This document shows positions 1 through 14,935 of a DNA stretch of 64,000 bases, one piece after another. The stretch's first letter is position 1. Each line of letters starts with the position of its first letter. Below the pieces are notes generated by a model, which was given only the letters and a program-made list of their open reading frames with translations, searched no databases and was not told where the DNA came from. Source of the DNA: Casuarius casuarius (taxonomy: Eukaryota; Chordata; Aves; Casuariiformes; Casuariidae); assembly GCA_003342895.1 (NCBI GenBank), contig PTFA01000024.1, positions 955,634 through 1,019,633 of the forward strand, read 5' to 3'. The translations under genes were made by a program, and so were the position numbers.

Positions 1-3000
1 GAAATGTCTTGACAGGGGAGAGCAAATGGCCTGTACACTAGGATTAACCTCATCCTTGTGCAGGAGAGCGACAAAGGTGAACCTTAATCTAGGCTTGGCC
101 CAATGGTATGTGGGACATGAGCAACATTGTAATATATTAAGCAAGTAGGTATTTAAATCATAGTGGCAAATTTCTCACTGGCCATGACTGTCCATAAACA
201 TAGGTTACATATACCCTAGGTACCTAATTGCTATTATTAATATTCCTAATTTTTAAATAACAATTTAAAAAGCAGAACAAAAGATGCTTGCAGCTCATAG
301 ATGTTGCTAAACACCATACACTTCAAAGACTTCTGTAGTTTCACAGCTCATCACAGAAGCAAAGTTGGAAGACAGGACAATGTTAAATAGACATATTATA
401 TTAGCATGGAGATAGCAGCAGAAGAAAGAAGATGACACATAAATAGGGGAAAAGGAGAAGATGAGGCTGTGAACAGGATTTCAGATGGGAGAGAAAAGAT
501 TACAAGATTGGGCGCAACCATAGGAGGGGGTGCTGGGTAGCCATGGCTGCATCCTCTGACCTTTGGATAACGTCTGCATAACATTAGGAGGTCCTTATGG
601 GATGGGGGGGAGGGTCCATGGTCCTTTATTCCCCCCTGAAAAGGCTGATCATGGGATATACGCAAAGGTATCCTTGTGTGTCTCAGGTAACCTCAAGGAT
701 TTTTAAACAAGCACGCTCAGCAGCAAAGTCAAAATACATTCAAAATTGTGATTAGTTTCTATGGCAGGAACATAATCTGTGAATGGTAACTAAGATGGGT
801 TCAAATGCACCTTTGTACTTTGAGCTGGATTTTTCTGATCTGTAGCCTACATATTGGTGATTACATCTGCTCCTATGGCTGAAAGACCAGATGCTGTAAA
901 TGACTTTGGTACCCAAAGTGAACCATAAACACCTGCATCCAAAATTGCTACCCTTCAAACCAGAGCTCAGATACAACCTAACCTGGGAGGCATCCAAAAT
1001 CCTTGGCTTCTCAAAGGTCCTCAAAGTTCAGCCTCTGGACCAACAGGAACAGTCCAGGGGCTACTGATTTTACTTAAATCATAGTGTGGCTGGTGTGGTA
1101 CCATCACGCCTTTCTCATAGGGCTGCTGCAGTGTTGCAGTTCTTCTTCTGCCTCTCCTTTGCCTGGGAGCACTCATAACTACTATTCCACATCTCTCGCC
1201 TCTTCGGAGACTGGCTTAACACTAAGCCGCGAGTTACTCCACCTTCCGGTTGAAGCTGTGCCCCCATGAAGAAATGAATTAACAGTTTCTGAGGCCAGAG
1301 GGAATACCCAGACAGAGCCCGGTGTTGTGGCTGCAGCCCTCACTCCAGAGGGTGGGATACTTCTGGTCCCTTGATGGTAAATGAGCAATGCAAGAGCCAT
1401 CATAAGGCCAGTATGGGAAGGGAACCTGCGCTGGAGGTTGCCCCTGTGATACTGGAGAAGGACCAGTCCCACCAGCTGCTGTTTCACCAGCCTGTGTCTA
1501 AGACTTCCACTGGCAGCAGCGGGACAGCTGGGGGAAGCTGGGAGAAGCAGGGCAAGGAAGACACTGGGGTGAGGGCAAGCAGGTACAGCAGCAACTGGAA
1601 GCAACCCAGCGTGGAAAGGCGTAGCTGAGGGGCAAGTGAGACCACCTTCGTGCCCATACCCCACTCCTTGCAGCCTCCCCTGGTGCAGGTAGCAGTGGGG
1701 CCAGACAATCTGGCCAGGGGGAAGGACATCAGAGGGCTTGCTATTCATGGGAGGCAGCATCAGTGAGAGATGCTCATGATGGCACCAAATAAAAGGGAAA
1801 AGTCTATTCTGGAAAGAGATGCTGGCAGGGTGACTGCCCTGCCACTTGGACAGTGCTGACTCCTTCCCTGACATTTTTGTTGCCCCCTGTGCATCACCTA
1901 CACTACTACGAACCAAGCGCTCGGATGGTGAGCACATTCTGCAAGCAGATTCACACCCTGCAGGCATGTGCCTTCACTGGGGATGTGTTACGCTGGCTGT
2001 GTAATTTATCATTTGCCGGACTGAACACCCTCACCAGCAGCCTTGCGTTGCCAGTGAGCTGTGATGTGCTGGGGGAGCAGGAGGGTTCAGCGAAACCCTC
2101 CTTCCCCATTCTTCACGAGCAGGCGGCCTGTTTCCTTTGCCCATGAAAAGTAAACATTCAACTACCAGGGGAAAACCTAATGGCTGGGCCAAACTGTAAA
2201 CTTCTGCAGCAAAAGGCACAAACAGTTAAGTCCTGTGAGTGATTCTTTATTGTAGGCTTTTCTCTCCAGGTTCATGCATGGGAGGTCTGGATTCACGTGG
2301 TGAGTGAAGCTGCGCAAAGGGGCATAGAAAAAGGGGGATTAAATCCAAGGGAGGGTGGAGCGAAAGAAACCATGGGAGTAGAAGAACNAGTGGGCAGAAA
2401 AAAGGGAGGAATGGAGGGGAGATAGGAAGGGTACAGGCAGTTGAAGGATGGGAACGGGTTAATGGGAGATTATACAGATGACATAAATCATCTTGTGCTG
2501 ATCTTTTCTTCCACTCTGCTGACTGCTGGAGCTATCACTTGGCGTTTTTCCATGATGTCTTACTGAGAATAGAAGTAACTCTCATGCTTCTAGTGTGCAG
2601 AAGTCGACCTATTAAAAGTTAAAACTAGAAACCAGTAGCTTTTGGAAGGGGTGCAGCTCCTGACAGGTCTGGAAATATTGCTGGACTGGAAACTTCATTA
2701 AAACCTTTAAGTCCTGCCACCTGGCAGGTTTCCTACTTTTTTAAGGGGTGATTGTAGTCCAATAATACACTTTGCTAAACTGTGGGAAATGATTCCTTTT
2801 CTACGTGGCATCCCCAAAAGAATTCCTTTCACTGAGTTGCATTTTCCTCTCTCATAATCAGTTTGAGATGTGTGAATATAAGTATATGATATTTGCAACT
2901 AGAGTTGTGGAGACTTTTTTTAGACTAAGCACACTATCTACCAGACATCTAGGCATTTCTCTAAGGAACAGGAGGACAAATTTTAAGGGTTTGTCTTGCC

Positions 3001-6000
3001 TTGTGGGCTGCAGGATTTGGCTAGCCCAGTTGGACAGAGGATATATCTTTCTTTAAGACTTTTCTGGATCTCGGCAGGGATCTCTTGTTCTTCATCTTCC
3101 ACCACAAATATCCCCCTTGAGGTTCATTCATCTGTCCCCATAGTGCTGCCAAGAAGAAGCAATTGAAGTAGCAACTAACAGTATTGTTGGACACTGCAAT
3201 TTAAATTTCCAAAGTGACTATAGTAATTTTTTTCAGCTGGGCCTCCGTGTCCTCGCTGGCAGCCATCTTGTTTGAGGGGATGACTCCACTCTTCTTGTCT
3301 TTCCGCACAGTCTGCTGCCATCAGATGCCTTCTCGAGGGTATTGTGAAAAGTTTTGAGGCATCCGCTGTTTTATTTTGGAAGGTTTGGACAGAAGTCCTG
3401 GAGGGAAGTGGATATCCAGAGACTTCTGGCCCTGACAGAGTTTGTCCACCTGGGCTACATGCCCACCCCAGAGTCCCATCAGCTGTGCTCCCCAGGGCAG
3501 CCAGCAAGTCAGACAGAAGGTGGCTTTCTTTTGCTTTTTCTGCCAAGTGTAGCAGTAGCCTAACTTTTACTATCTGAGTTTATAATTTCCTATAAATTAT
3601 CAGTTGGGGAGGGGTCTCTTTGCCACAGTTTTGCTAATGAATCACCAGTGTCGGGCATTATGGAAGCAAAATTACTTGCTGGCAAATAGCAGCCCATCAA
3701 CAACATTCTGACTATATCCACAACACTATCATACATTAGAAAAAGCTGTGTACATACAGCATAGGGAGATGACCTAGCAGCTAGAGTCTGCAAGAGAAAT
3801 ACAAGATCTTTAAATAAAAACAAGGAACATTAGTTCAGTTTTCTGAGCGCACCCAGAACGTGCATGGCAAAGCTCCTGTACAAACAAAAACAAGATAAGC
3901 CCACCCAGGCACTGCTGGTAAGATGCATCAGAAACAGCCTTGATTGATAGTCTTTGGGTGCTGGATTTACCTTGGTGAATTCAGAATGAACTGCTTTGGA
4001 AACCAAAAAGATGTGTAATCATGAAAGCACAATTCATGGTTAGTGATTCATGGCTTATTTCCAAATGACTGCAGAAAAATTATCGTGTTAGAAAGGTTAA
4101 GATCATTTATGTTTTCTTCATTAGGCTGGTTTGTCTGAGGTTGCTTTTTATCTGTATCTCATTAAAAAGAGTAAATAACCTATGGTTGTTACTGGATAAT
4201 GTTGCATGGGTAGATCTTCCCGTAACTCCACCATCAACATGTGGAACTGCTATAATTCAGACCATGTCACGTGCCCTGGAACTGTTCTCTAAACAAAAAT
4301 AAGCTCACTTTGTTTTTGTTTTCGAAACATGATTACAAAGCTCATATCCCTTCTTTGTTGAAATGCTGCTCAGCATTGCAATAAGACTAGAAACCTTGTT
4401 AATTTATCAACCCTCCTTTATTTCCAAAGCAACGCAAGGAACAGTGCAGTCCATGCCTGCTGTCAGGACTTCTCAGAATGCGCCAGCATAAATGGTATCA
4501 TATGTTCTTCATAACTGCAAACTGTGTGCTTTATGACAACAAGACAGAAAAGGAAAATTTATCAGTAGAAGGTTGCCAGACGCTGTCCAGAGGACAGACG
4601 TGGTCTCTAGCTCTGCGCTAGGCTGAGTACTTGTTCCTTACCAAGCCAATAAAGTCCTGGCGTTGCAGCAAACACTGCATGTGTGTTTGAAGGTTTGAGA
4701 GGGAGACGATGAATAATATGAATTGGCATAGAGTTAGCTTTGAAAGCCACAACACAGTTTCTTTGCAGATGTCCAAATTAAAGCACATCTCATAAAAAAA
4801 AATCTTGGGCATTCAAATTATCTATTAAAAATGGTTTTTATAATTTGTGGAGATGGTGAGTTTCAGAAGGCCATTTCCCCTGTTTTTCCTCCATCATGAT
4901 GATGAAGAAATAAACTACAAACTCTTGACTTTCAAGGTAACAGCTAAGTTACAACCAGTGAAGAAATCTCTATGGTCTGATTGCTAAGAGTAGTTCAAAT
5001 GAATGGAGATGAGGTCTGTTCCTGTGCTGGCCAGGCTGATGTCTCCCACCAAACACCAAAAACCTTTTGAGAGGAGGAAGTAAATCTGCTCCTCCTTCTT
5101 CCCAGAGTAAAAGGCACAAGAGACACCATGGGAGACACTAGCAGCAAAAACGAGAAAAGCAGTATTGGTCTGGAAAGAGATGACTGAGTAAAAGAAAACC
5201 TCCAGAGAAAGGAACGATTTAAAGTCTATATATAAAGTCTTTGATAATGTGACTCCCCAGTACCCTTCTTTAGGAAAAATAGCACTAAAGGGAAGTGGCA
5301 AGGTAAAAGGGAGTGCCAGAAAGCACAACCCTTCAGGTAGCTCTAGGGGACACTGCAGTAAAACCCCAGTGGGACCCTACGGGAAGCAATGTGTGGCTGC
5401 TGCTTCAGACTCCTGGGGGGAAATGGGGCACCGGGATAATGCTCCAGCGGCGCTTCACCACTTCAGCTATGGGAAACCCCAAAGAGGGGGAATGAGGCCC
5501 AGGGCCTCCACCCTCTCCGACACAGCCTAGGGAGGCCCGTTGCTGACCTTCCCGGTGGAATTAAGGGGTGAACAGGAAATAAAGAGTCCCTGGAGGCTGC
5601 TGGATATTGATATATCCATCAGTATAACAAAGAAGCCTGGATACATGATACCTACTCTGATGGGAAAAATAGAGGAAGAAGAGAAAAGAGAACTTTTCCT
5701 TTCTTTTCTTTTCAGTTTTTCATTTTCCGGCTTTCTTTCGTCTGTGGAATCTCGAGCATGGCTTCCAAAAAGCTTTAGAAGAAAAAAAGAGAGCCACACG
5801 CAAAGAATACCTGACTTCTAGCAAATGTAAAGCAACTGAAATGAGGGATTCAAGCTGAGAAAATGTGAGAAATATCAACACAAAAATTAATAGTTGAAGC
5901 TTAATGACAGCTGTATTATTAAAAGCAGTAACCTGTTTTCAAGTAAATCTGTGAATATATGCATGAACGAGATCTGGAAGAAGTGTATGCATTGGCTACG

Positions 6001-7440
6001 CAGCCAGTGGCAGGAAGAAATGAAACAGGGGAAGTTTAAAATGAGAAACTAAGTGTTGTCAGTACTGAAGTAGTTAAGGGTTGAGGGAACTGTGGCCTAA
6101 GCATGTGAATTTCAGAGCAGGAGAATGAATTATAAAATATTCTAGTTGGCTTTGAAAGCCAGAAGTCAAATCTATAATGTATGTTTTTAACTGATGTGTT
6201 AAAGCCAATTTTTTTGATCATGTAAAGGCTGTTGATTTAAGTTAACCTACAAAGTTTATCTTTTGTTATAAAGAAGAGATGGAACCAATGAATAAAATAC
6301 ACAGACTGAAGACTGATAAACAGATCACCACAAACTCCTGTGAGGGAGAGGTTGCTTAGCTTTGTTTTAACTGGTTTTGTTCTGTTTTTACTTTCATATA
6401 TGTGCAAAGGAAAAGATACATTATTTTTATCAGATTTATTGCCATAGCCGATGTTAAAAAACAGAGAAAAATATGAACAAACTGAGTTAATAAGGAGAAA
6501 TGGATCCAACTTAACCATGTCTCTATCTCCAAACATGTTAAACTGTTTCTCTCCATGAGGATGCTGTACCTCTTTTGTTAATAGGAACTGTGACTAACAG
6601 ATTACTAATACACGAATGCAATGTCTGTGCATATAACAAAGTATATATAGGTAGATGTGACTATGTCTGTAACATATTGAGCACTGTAAGAAGAAAAGCT
6701 GAATCAGTTAAGTATAGAAATGATTATTATGATAAAATGTACTTTAAAAGATTGCATAGCATTGTGTAGTTTTGCACTACTGAGATTAGAAAAAACTCAC
6801 TTTGTGCAGGATTCTGTCAAGGATATTTTTAAAAGCTTATATATAAATCAATGGGAAGAAAATATATGATCGAAAACAGAGGTTTTTCAATTGTTGATAT
6901 ATACTGATAGTTAAAACACTCTAGATGTGTACAACATGCAAACATGTCAATTTAATGAAAAGGGGGCTTTTGTTATAAAAAATCTGACCAGGTAATGCTA
7001 GAAATGTACAACAGTCTTAAAAGAAAAAGATGTTGCCACTGGAATCAATAATCTCAAGTCCGCTGGCTTGCTCAGGATATGATAGCCCAGAATATTTTCT
7101 GTTTTAATCTCACCTAAATTAGGGCTATCTATCAATGAAGATGGATCAGAGCAGAGCAAACTTTCTGGATAGTTTTACTAGCCAGATATTGTTAGCCAGA
7201 ACTGCAAATCAGCCTGTGCAGAATATCTGGAAAGACCTGCATCTACAGCCATTAGATAATTGCTTATATTTTGACTTAATCACATGTGACTTGATTAGAA
7301 ACAGGGCTCAGTTGTGTATGTGAGATCCAGCTGTGCTTGTGTAGTTTTCACACATGCACACTTGACTGCAAAACTTTTTAGTGTATAAGGTGACCGACAA
7401 TATCTGTATTTATTTGCAATGTAATTGCCATGAAAGGACG
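1..7440. other. Intergenic DNA, no supported gene
   Basis: No exon with homology I recognise and no dispersed repeat I can name. A more GC-rich patch at about 1030-2200 contains long open frames on both strands without recognisable domains. The remainder is AT-rich with short, stop-broken frames. One N lies near 2388. Confidence 0.6.
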
Positions 7441-8945
7441 TGATTACGAGCTATGACCTGACACTCATAGCAATGACTGTCAAACTCCATCTTGGAAAAG
7501 AAATTGTTTGATAACTTTAAACTTGTGTCTTTAGGTACATGCTAAACTACTAAAGTACATGCTCAGACCCTCTACCTTTACTGGATTGGTTGGCTGGGCA
7601 GCTTTCCAGCGATTACAGAAATTACAGTACCTTGGAATAAGAAGAAGATTACTCATATTGCACTCATGGTGGGAATCGCTCCTATGGTGGCCTCCCACAG
7701 CTACAGGCATTTCAATTGGGGCTTTGCCTTTTACAGTTGACATTTTAATTGTTATAGTGATTTTGTTAACTGCACAAATTGTTTTGGCTATAAAATCGAA
7801 TGCTTAGCAAATGAATGATGGCAATATACCACAGCAATGAATTACAGATCATCCGCAGACCTGTAAAAGTCATCATGAGGACCAGGGAGGGAAGAGCAGA
7901 TGACTCCTAGAAGAGCCTTTGCTCAGGCCTGATTAGGAGCCTCCAGCCACATGAGTGTTTGCAATATCCTTGCTGGACTTGTGAGTGATAGCTTGCAGTT
8001 TGCAGGCTATAAAAAGGGGGATATTTGGTTGCCCATAATAAAACCGTGCAGGTAACATTAGAAATGATGTCTGCTGTAGGGCTGCTGACAGTGAACCATA
8101 TTTCACAGGCTGGCCCTGTGGTGGAATCACAGAGCACTTCTCTGAGTATCCGTGCTTTTCTGGGTAAAAAGCTTGTGATGCAGCAGGGCAGATTTTGTAA
8201 CAATTTGCCTTCAACTGAAGAAAGAGATTCTGGGGCCAAATTCCTGTGTACCAGAATGGAAAGGGCACGCTGGTAGGAGATGGCGTTACAAAGCATACAG
8301 TCAGAGAAAGGGAAACAAAACTGCAGTGTCCTAGGCATCAGGACTGCCCAGTTACCGTCAGCGAAAGGACGAGATTGGCTCGGAGTGATGTGCATCCCAG
8401 AAAGGCAGCACAACAGCCCTACTGTAGCTTCCTTCTATGAGTAGAGAGAACTAACACAGTAACAGTCAGTACCAGAAGGCAATAGTGCTGTGTTAGCGGC
8501 TTAAGGACAATATTGAATCTTTCAGAGCATACAAAAATGCCACTGCAAAGCAGGCTGGAGTAGAAGACTGCAAGAGAAGAGTAATGGAGCCTGACTTGTG
8601 TGTTTTCTCAGGAAACTTGTGCAGAAAACGATCTAGAGAGTCCTCATCATCACAAAGCTACGCAATACCTAATGTCACACTTTGTGGCAGCCCCATGAGC
8701 TGTCGCAGACGGAGACAATCATCTCTTGACGCAGGAGCACTGTTGTGTGACTCTTCACTCACCAAATTTATTACAGAGAACTCTTCACAGCAGAGCTTGC
8801 AAGAGCCTGCTCTCCCCATAGTAGCCTCAGCAATCTTAGCATCACGTAACAGGGGAACTAGCAGTCCATTCCCCAATAAAACTGAGGGGTCACCTCAGTC
8901 TCCTATGTCAGGGCCTGATCCTATACTCCAGTGCAAATAGTCTTC
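7441..8945 (+). other. Intergenic stretch with unrecognised open frames
   Basis: Several plus-strand frames are open: 7546-7740 (64 codons), 7559-7807 (82 codons, ending in a hydrophobic segment ILIVIVILLTAQIVLAI) and 8584-8940 (118 codons, Ser-rich). A purine-rich run near 7880-7896 is followed by tataaaa near 8008 and aataaaa near 8037. The arrangement loosely resembles the 3' end and LTR of a decayed retroelement. I recognise no protein family and see no paired LTR. Confidence 0.25.
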
Positions 8946-11900
8946 CCAGGAAATTGTAACAATTTAAATGGATAAAATGCTCCTGAATAAACTATTGTTG
9001 GTGCATTTGAAATCTCCTGCCTGCTTTTTTTCTTTCTTATCATTTTTTTTCTTTCTTACCTTACAATAGTATCAGTGGAGCTATAATATTTACCATGGGA
9101 TACACTGCAAAGTGTCTGTACAGACAAGACCAAATTGAATATATGGTGATTTAGGCAAAACAGCAGCATTTTCAGTACTATGTAATATGCTTACCTTCTT
9201 CTGTGTTTGCTTACAGCCTGTAACTACAGATTCACATTATACTTCTTGCGTTTTTTAATCTGATGTCTAATTTTCCCATACCATTGGGCAGATCATTTTG
9301 AAATGGCCATAAAACATATATTTTTAAACAAACAGGGCACCAAATTGGATTTCAGTCTTTGTGTACAGGTATAAGCTGAAAGAGCCAGAGGTGCAACAGG
9401 TTGCTGCAAACTCCATTCTGCGCCCTGGAGCAATCTTACCGCAGAAGGCTAAGCCGTCTACTTGATGTTTCAATGTAAAGCCTTTCCTGATTGGAATGAA
9501 GTGATAGCATCCCTCTGTGATAGACGGAGAGGTTTGTTATAGGAAATTTTAGTGAAAGGCTCTTTTGTTCTGCCTTTACTCTGCCTTTGCTATATTTAAA
9601 ATCACTGCACTGAACGCATTTGCGAGCCCTTCGCAATTTACTTCATCCGCAGCCTGAGCGCTCTAACTAGAGATGAAACTAAGGTTCTGATTTCTGAGTC
9701 TTATCAAAGTATGAAGTGTTGGGTTTGTCCTTTTTACAGAGAACAGGATGAGTCAGGACAGTCAGGTCTGAGATTGCATTTAGCCCTAAGGTCTGGATTC
9801 TATGACTTTCCAAAAAATGCAGTGTTTTCACCTTGGATTTTAATTCTTTAATGCTTCAGTTTCAAATATATTTGAATATTTTTATTTTAATGTCCAGATA
9901 ATAGCATTTCTCTGTATGTCTCCCATTTATCATTCCTTATATTCTAGTATTTAATAGGACATCTTTCTTTCTAATCCCAATATCTTGTTCTTTATGAAAC
10001 TCATGTTTAATTTTTAACTATATATTTTTAGACTTAATTCAACTGTTATGTAAGCAGATATGTCTCCCAGGAAGTTGAAGACAGTTGTGTCTATTTACAC
10101 AGAACTGAATTCGGCCCACTGTTTTCTTTGTGAATAAGGAACAAAGACAAACAAAGAGCTTGGGTAACTAAACCATGTCATTAGTCATGCAGAAGTCGGC
10201 AGAACCCTTTTTTTACTTACATCACATAAATACGTTGAAGCCTTCATGTCCAAGAATTGCTTAGCAACTCCAATTTTTTATTTTTTTCGATAAGACTCCT
10301 GAGTGCTCAGATTCTTTGCTGGAAAAATGCTATTGAATCAGAACCTGAGACCCTTAGATTACCAAACTGATTACTATCTCCAGTTTTCTATAGCTCTCAC
10401 TAATCAGAACTGTCTATTCAAACTCTAGGTATGGATGGAAGCATAAAAAAGGTGGAAATAGTTGGATTTTGAAGGGCTGGGAGACAAATGCACACACTGT
10501 GCTCAGAAAATACTCTGTGTATTATCAGTGAACACCTCCAGGTCAAATTTTCTTCCCTCGTTTTTACAAATAATTATGCTTTTAATTGAAGCTATCTGCT
10601 CTCTCCCTGATTCGTTTACATATTTTTTGTAATTTCCTAAAACCTCTTATCACCCTCCCTTTAATAGCTCCTCCTGACTCTTTTCCTCCACTTTTCTCTC
10701 TGTCACAGAGGTAATCAGAATTGCCTGAAGCCCCAAGTACACCTTGGCAAGTCCCACCAAGTTAAGGAATGATGGATCAAAATACAAATCTCTTCTAATG
10801 TGATCCGTCCCTAAAAATCCAGCCTATACAATTTCAGCATTTGAGTAATACTTTTTATATTAGTTAAAGTAACATGAAAGAACTTTTAAAAATACTGAAA
10901 GAAAGATTTCTACCCAATTTTTAAGATGCAGGGATTTTTCCTAATTAATTCTGCAAAAAAGATCCTTGAGTATTTTTGGCTAGGAAAAAGCATACTAATT
11001 TTAAATCCCCAAAGCATCACAGCTAATAAACACTGGAAAAGTACATATTCTCTTTCAGAATCAGCCTCATGTAACAAAAGTCATTTTTCTTTTTAACCAT
11101 CCTGCTTTAGGTTGTGACTGGACAATAACGCACACCAGGAAATGCTGTGATTATTACTGAAGAAGCAGTTTAAACAGGCTTTATAAGCATTTTTGCAGCT
11201 GTTAAGAATGTTTAAGCTTATATGCCATGCTCATTTATCCACTTTAAACTTAATGATCTGTAAGGCAATTATTTTTATATTGTGCAATTGTTTTTATATT
11301 TTATGAACAAATATGTTAACATATATGCTTATATATGTTAACAAGAAAAATGTCCAACAAAAGGGAAAATTATGTAAANAATGAGAATGAAAACATCAGA
11401 TTTGTAAGAACTCAAGTGCTGCGTTATACAATAGTCTGCAACTCCTTTCAAACTAGATGTTAGAGTTGAACTTAGCAGATGGTATGACATGACAAATCAG
11501 TGTGATCTATTGGGTCGGCAAGCCAGAATTCTGAAAAATCCCATTATCATTTTTGATTCTCCTTGAAAACCTTACATAGAGTGGAAATTGTATTCTTGTA
11601 TTTTCCTAATTTCCTGAGCATTTTCCAAAGCAATAAAAATGACAAAGCATTTATTATGCCTTACTGCATTGTCAGAGTCCTACTAGTGGGGTAATAGCAA
11701 GTGAAGAAAATGTGACAGAGCCTAAAGTCACTAATGGCTTGAGAGACTGTGGCTGCTGATGACATGAAAGTACACTGATGTTAAAGAGAAGAGAATGGGC
11801 TGATCCGTGAACTGTTAGACCAGCTTGGCATGCTGTAGCCTAGACTACTTGCTAAATATTTCTGAGCAGGCCATCATTTTTTTCCCCAGTGTTAACAGTG

Positions 11901-12600
11901 AAAAAGAAAAAAAAATGTTTGCAGCCTTTGAGGTCTTAAGAGTGCCTTTCCAACCTGCTGGGTACCTTGAGGTACTTGGTAATCAGACCAATGGGTACAG
12001 CAGATTATTACTTAGTTTACTTTATTTTTGTCTTCACAGTACTGTCTTTACAGGTTGCTTATTAGTCTTCTAGCAAATATGATAGATGCTAGTCAACGTT
12101 ACTGAAGAGATTAGCAGTTACTAAAGACTTTTGCGATAATTCACTTCAGTTAACATAAATAAGATAGAAGGAAGTAGGAGGAAACAAGCGAATGAACTAA
12201 TGTCATGCACCCTGACCCCGGAAAAAAACAGCGCTTAAGCACGGAAGTGTTGTCCAGATTTAGCTAACATGACAGGCAAAACTTATTTTCCTTTCAGGGA
12301 TACAAAAGTTCAACTTACTTAAATTCCTCAAGCATCCAATCAAATAAAATACTGTGACTAGAAATGTAAGCACAGAACTTGGAGAGGTCTGATGACCTTG
12401 AAAGCAAGAGGGTATTTCTGATGCTAGTGTCCACACAGAGAAGAAGTCATGGGGGTACCTTTGAGGCAGATGAGTACTTTCAGCACTTATTTCAGACCTT
12501 CCTGAAGTTTTTCTTTGTCAGCTTCACTCAGAAATAGGCAGTTTCTCCTCTATATCCAGAAAATGGCTAAAAATCAGTCAGTAATACAAAAATGTATAAT

Positions 12601-12636
12601 AATATATTAGCTTATTTGTAATATATTAGCTTATTT
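12601..12636 (+). repeat. 19-bp tandem duplication
   Basis: The 17-base string aatatattagcttattt occurs at 12601-12617 and again at 12620-12636, giving a 19-bp period with two copies. Confidence 0.9.
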
Positions 12637-14911
12637 TAGATAAGTGGAAGCAAATTGGACCTATACATGTTCATGGTAAGTTTTGTGAGTCTTGTTAAGT
12701 AAAGAAAATTAAACTGGAAGAAGCAGCTAGGGCCTGGGATGAATCAGACTGGAAAAGCAGCAGCTTGGTGCGTAGACAGCATGAGAAGTCAAGTTTGGCA
12801 GGGACAAGTTATGCGACCATCTGTGAGCACCCTCCTTGAGGCCCACAACTGGGCCTGGAGGTTGCTAAGTCTCTGCTGGCACCAAATATCTTTGAAAGCC
12901 ATTGGCAATGTGTGCGTCCTGCCCCAGATTTACCTGTTGACCCAGAGGATAATAACCCATTACTGATCGCATTAACTCAATCGGCAGAAAGCAAACGTAG
13001 CCTTGTTCATGCACCATACAGCTGATGGTGTATCACAGGACCAAATACCTGTTGTTTCTGTCTATTTTTGATTTTCCATGCGGGAGATTGGATAAGAAGC
13101 CTCTTCACTATCAGAGTGTAATTAAACCTACAAAATTAAGCATCCATGCATCCTTCTCCTGGCCCCTTGGTGTCTATTGCCCTGTGACAGGCTTATTTAA
13201 ATGACACTTGAATTGCTGTTGTAAGTAAGGGTCACACCTGAGTCGAGCATCCTAGTCTCCTTCGCTACTGAAGCTGGAAGGGACTGAGACCATGGTGTGC
13301 AGGAAGAAAATGAAGAGTTATATGTTTAAGGTTGCAAATGCCATCCAGTTAACTGGATTATATCTCTGCCTCTACCGGGTGCTGCTACTCTGTAAAACCA
13401 GGCTTCTCAGATGTGGTGTGTTCCTCATTTTTAGGTGACGTTGGTTTGATATGGAGAGGTCAAATTTGCAGAAGTGTCTAGTATCTATAACTGTGCTGAA
13501 GTCAGTGATAGCTGTATTTTAAGCACAGAAGCAGTAATATAGCACTAAATATCCTCAAAAATTAGGTTGCTGGTGTTTCAAATCGGCTCCTAAGACTGAT
13601 GAAAACTTTTGGTCCTATTTTTTCTGTGCTCCAGTGCCTCATCTGTAAAATAAGAGAGGCTTATGAATATATATTTATGCTTGTGAAGTATTCAAATTCT
13701 GCTTTTATAAACACCCCAGAAAAACCTGAGGAAATTAACAACTTGGGCCTCCAAACAGGGTCTGGAATGCCTTCTGGTTAAAACAGTGGTTTATTGAAAT
13801 GTACCAGCACCATGAAAATGAAATTTGTTTTAAACTTCCTCCTGAGTACAAAACAGGAGAATTACAGTTCTTTTTAGAGCAAGTCTGTTGCAAATATGAG
13901 TTATATGCAAAGTTGGCCAGAAGGTGAGCTCTCTGTCTAGATGAACTCTAGTTGGACATAAACACAAATGCAGGGTCTACGTATTGTTTAATGGAGATGC
14001 CAGCAGAAGCAGGACAGAAGCTAACAGCCGAAGAATTTATGCTACTGCTGCTTAGAAATGTAAGCAAAGAAACTGCTTCTTGTTTGACTCCTACTGAGTT
14101 CAGCAAAATATCTTCATGACTGTCCATTCTTTGTAAATAAAAGGGATTGTATTAACAAAATGCTTGATCCCAACACTAGTCTCCCCTTTTAAAAGGAACA
14201 CCCACAAGACCTCAAATGCTGACTGCTCTCTCAGATGAAAAAAGGCCACCCTCTGAACAATGAATATAAACCAAAATATTAAGTGCTCATCAAGTCTCAC
14301 TACTCATTGTGTACTCTGACTGAAATAGGGGTCCTGGGTACAGAAAAGAAAAAAAGAGTTCATATAGTAAATGTCATAATACAGACACACAAAGTATCAG
14401 AGTAAATGTTGCACCAGCAATCTTTATTCTGTCATTCCTTAACTTCTGAATGCTGGATTTTGCAACTCTACTAATATTTTTTCAATCCTATATTCAGTGT
14501 ATATGCCAAAATATCAGGAAGAGGATGATGGCGTAAACAGATTGACACCCTATCAATTCTCCTGAGACACCTCAATCCTATATGTAGTACGAGATTTTAC
14601 ACAAACCTCTGTGAACACAAATTGATCATACTTCAAATGGAAAAATGAAAATATCATATTCAAAACTATTCCTTTGTACTTCTAACCATATTAAAATTAG
14701 AATCATGGCTGAGATCTGCAAAACGGGGTGGAGAAGGTAATCAAAAATCTTATATTAAAATTAGTTAAATTCAGAATTGATGAAAATATTTTTCCATGAA
14801 TTCTATTTTGTTAAAGAAAAAAATGTTTAATGGAAATATATCTGTTTTCATGACCCTTTTCTGTGAACATTTTTTGAGGACATTCCTGGGCAGAGAGAGA
14901 AAGAAAGGAAA

Positions 14912-14935
14912 AGAGAGAGAGAGAGAGAGAGAGAA
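14912..14935 (+). repeat. (GA)n microsatellite
   Basis: A run of alternating g and a inside a longer purine-rich stretch (about 14892-14937). Confidence 0.9.
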
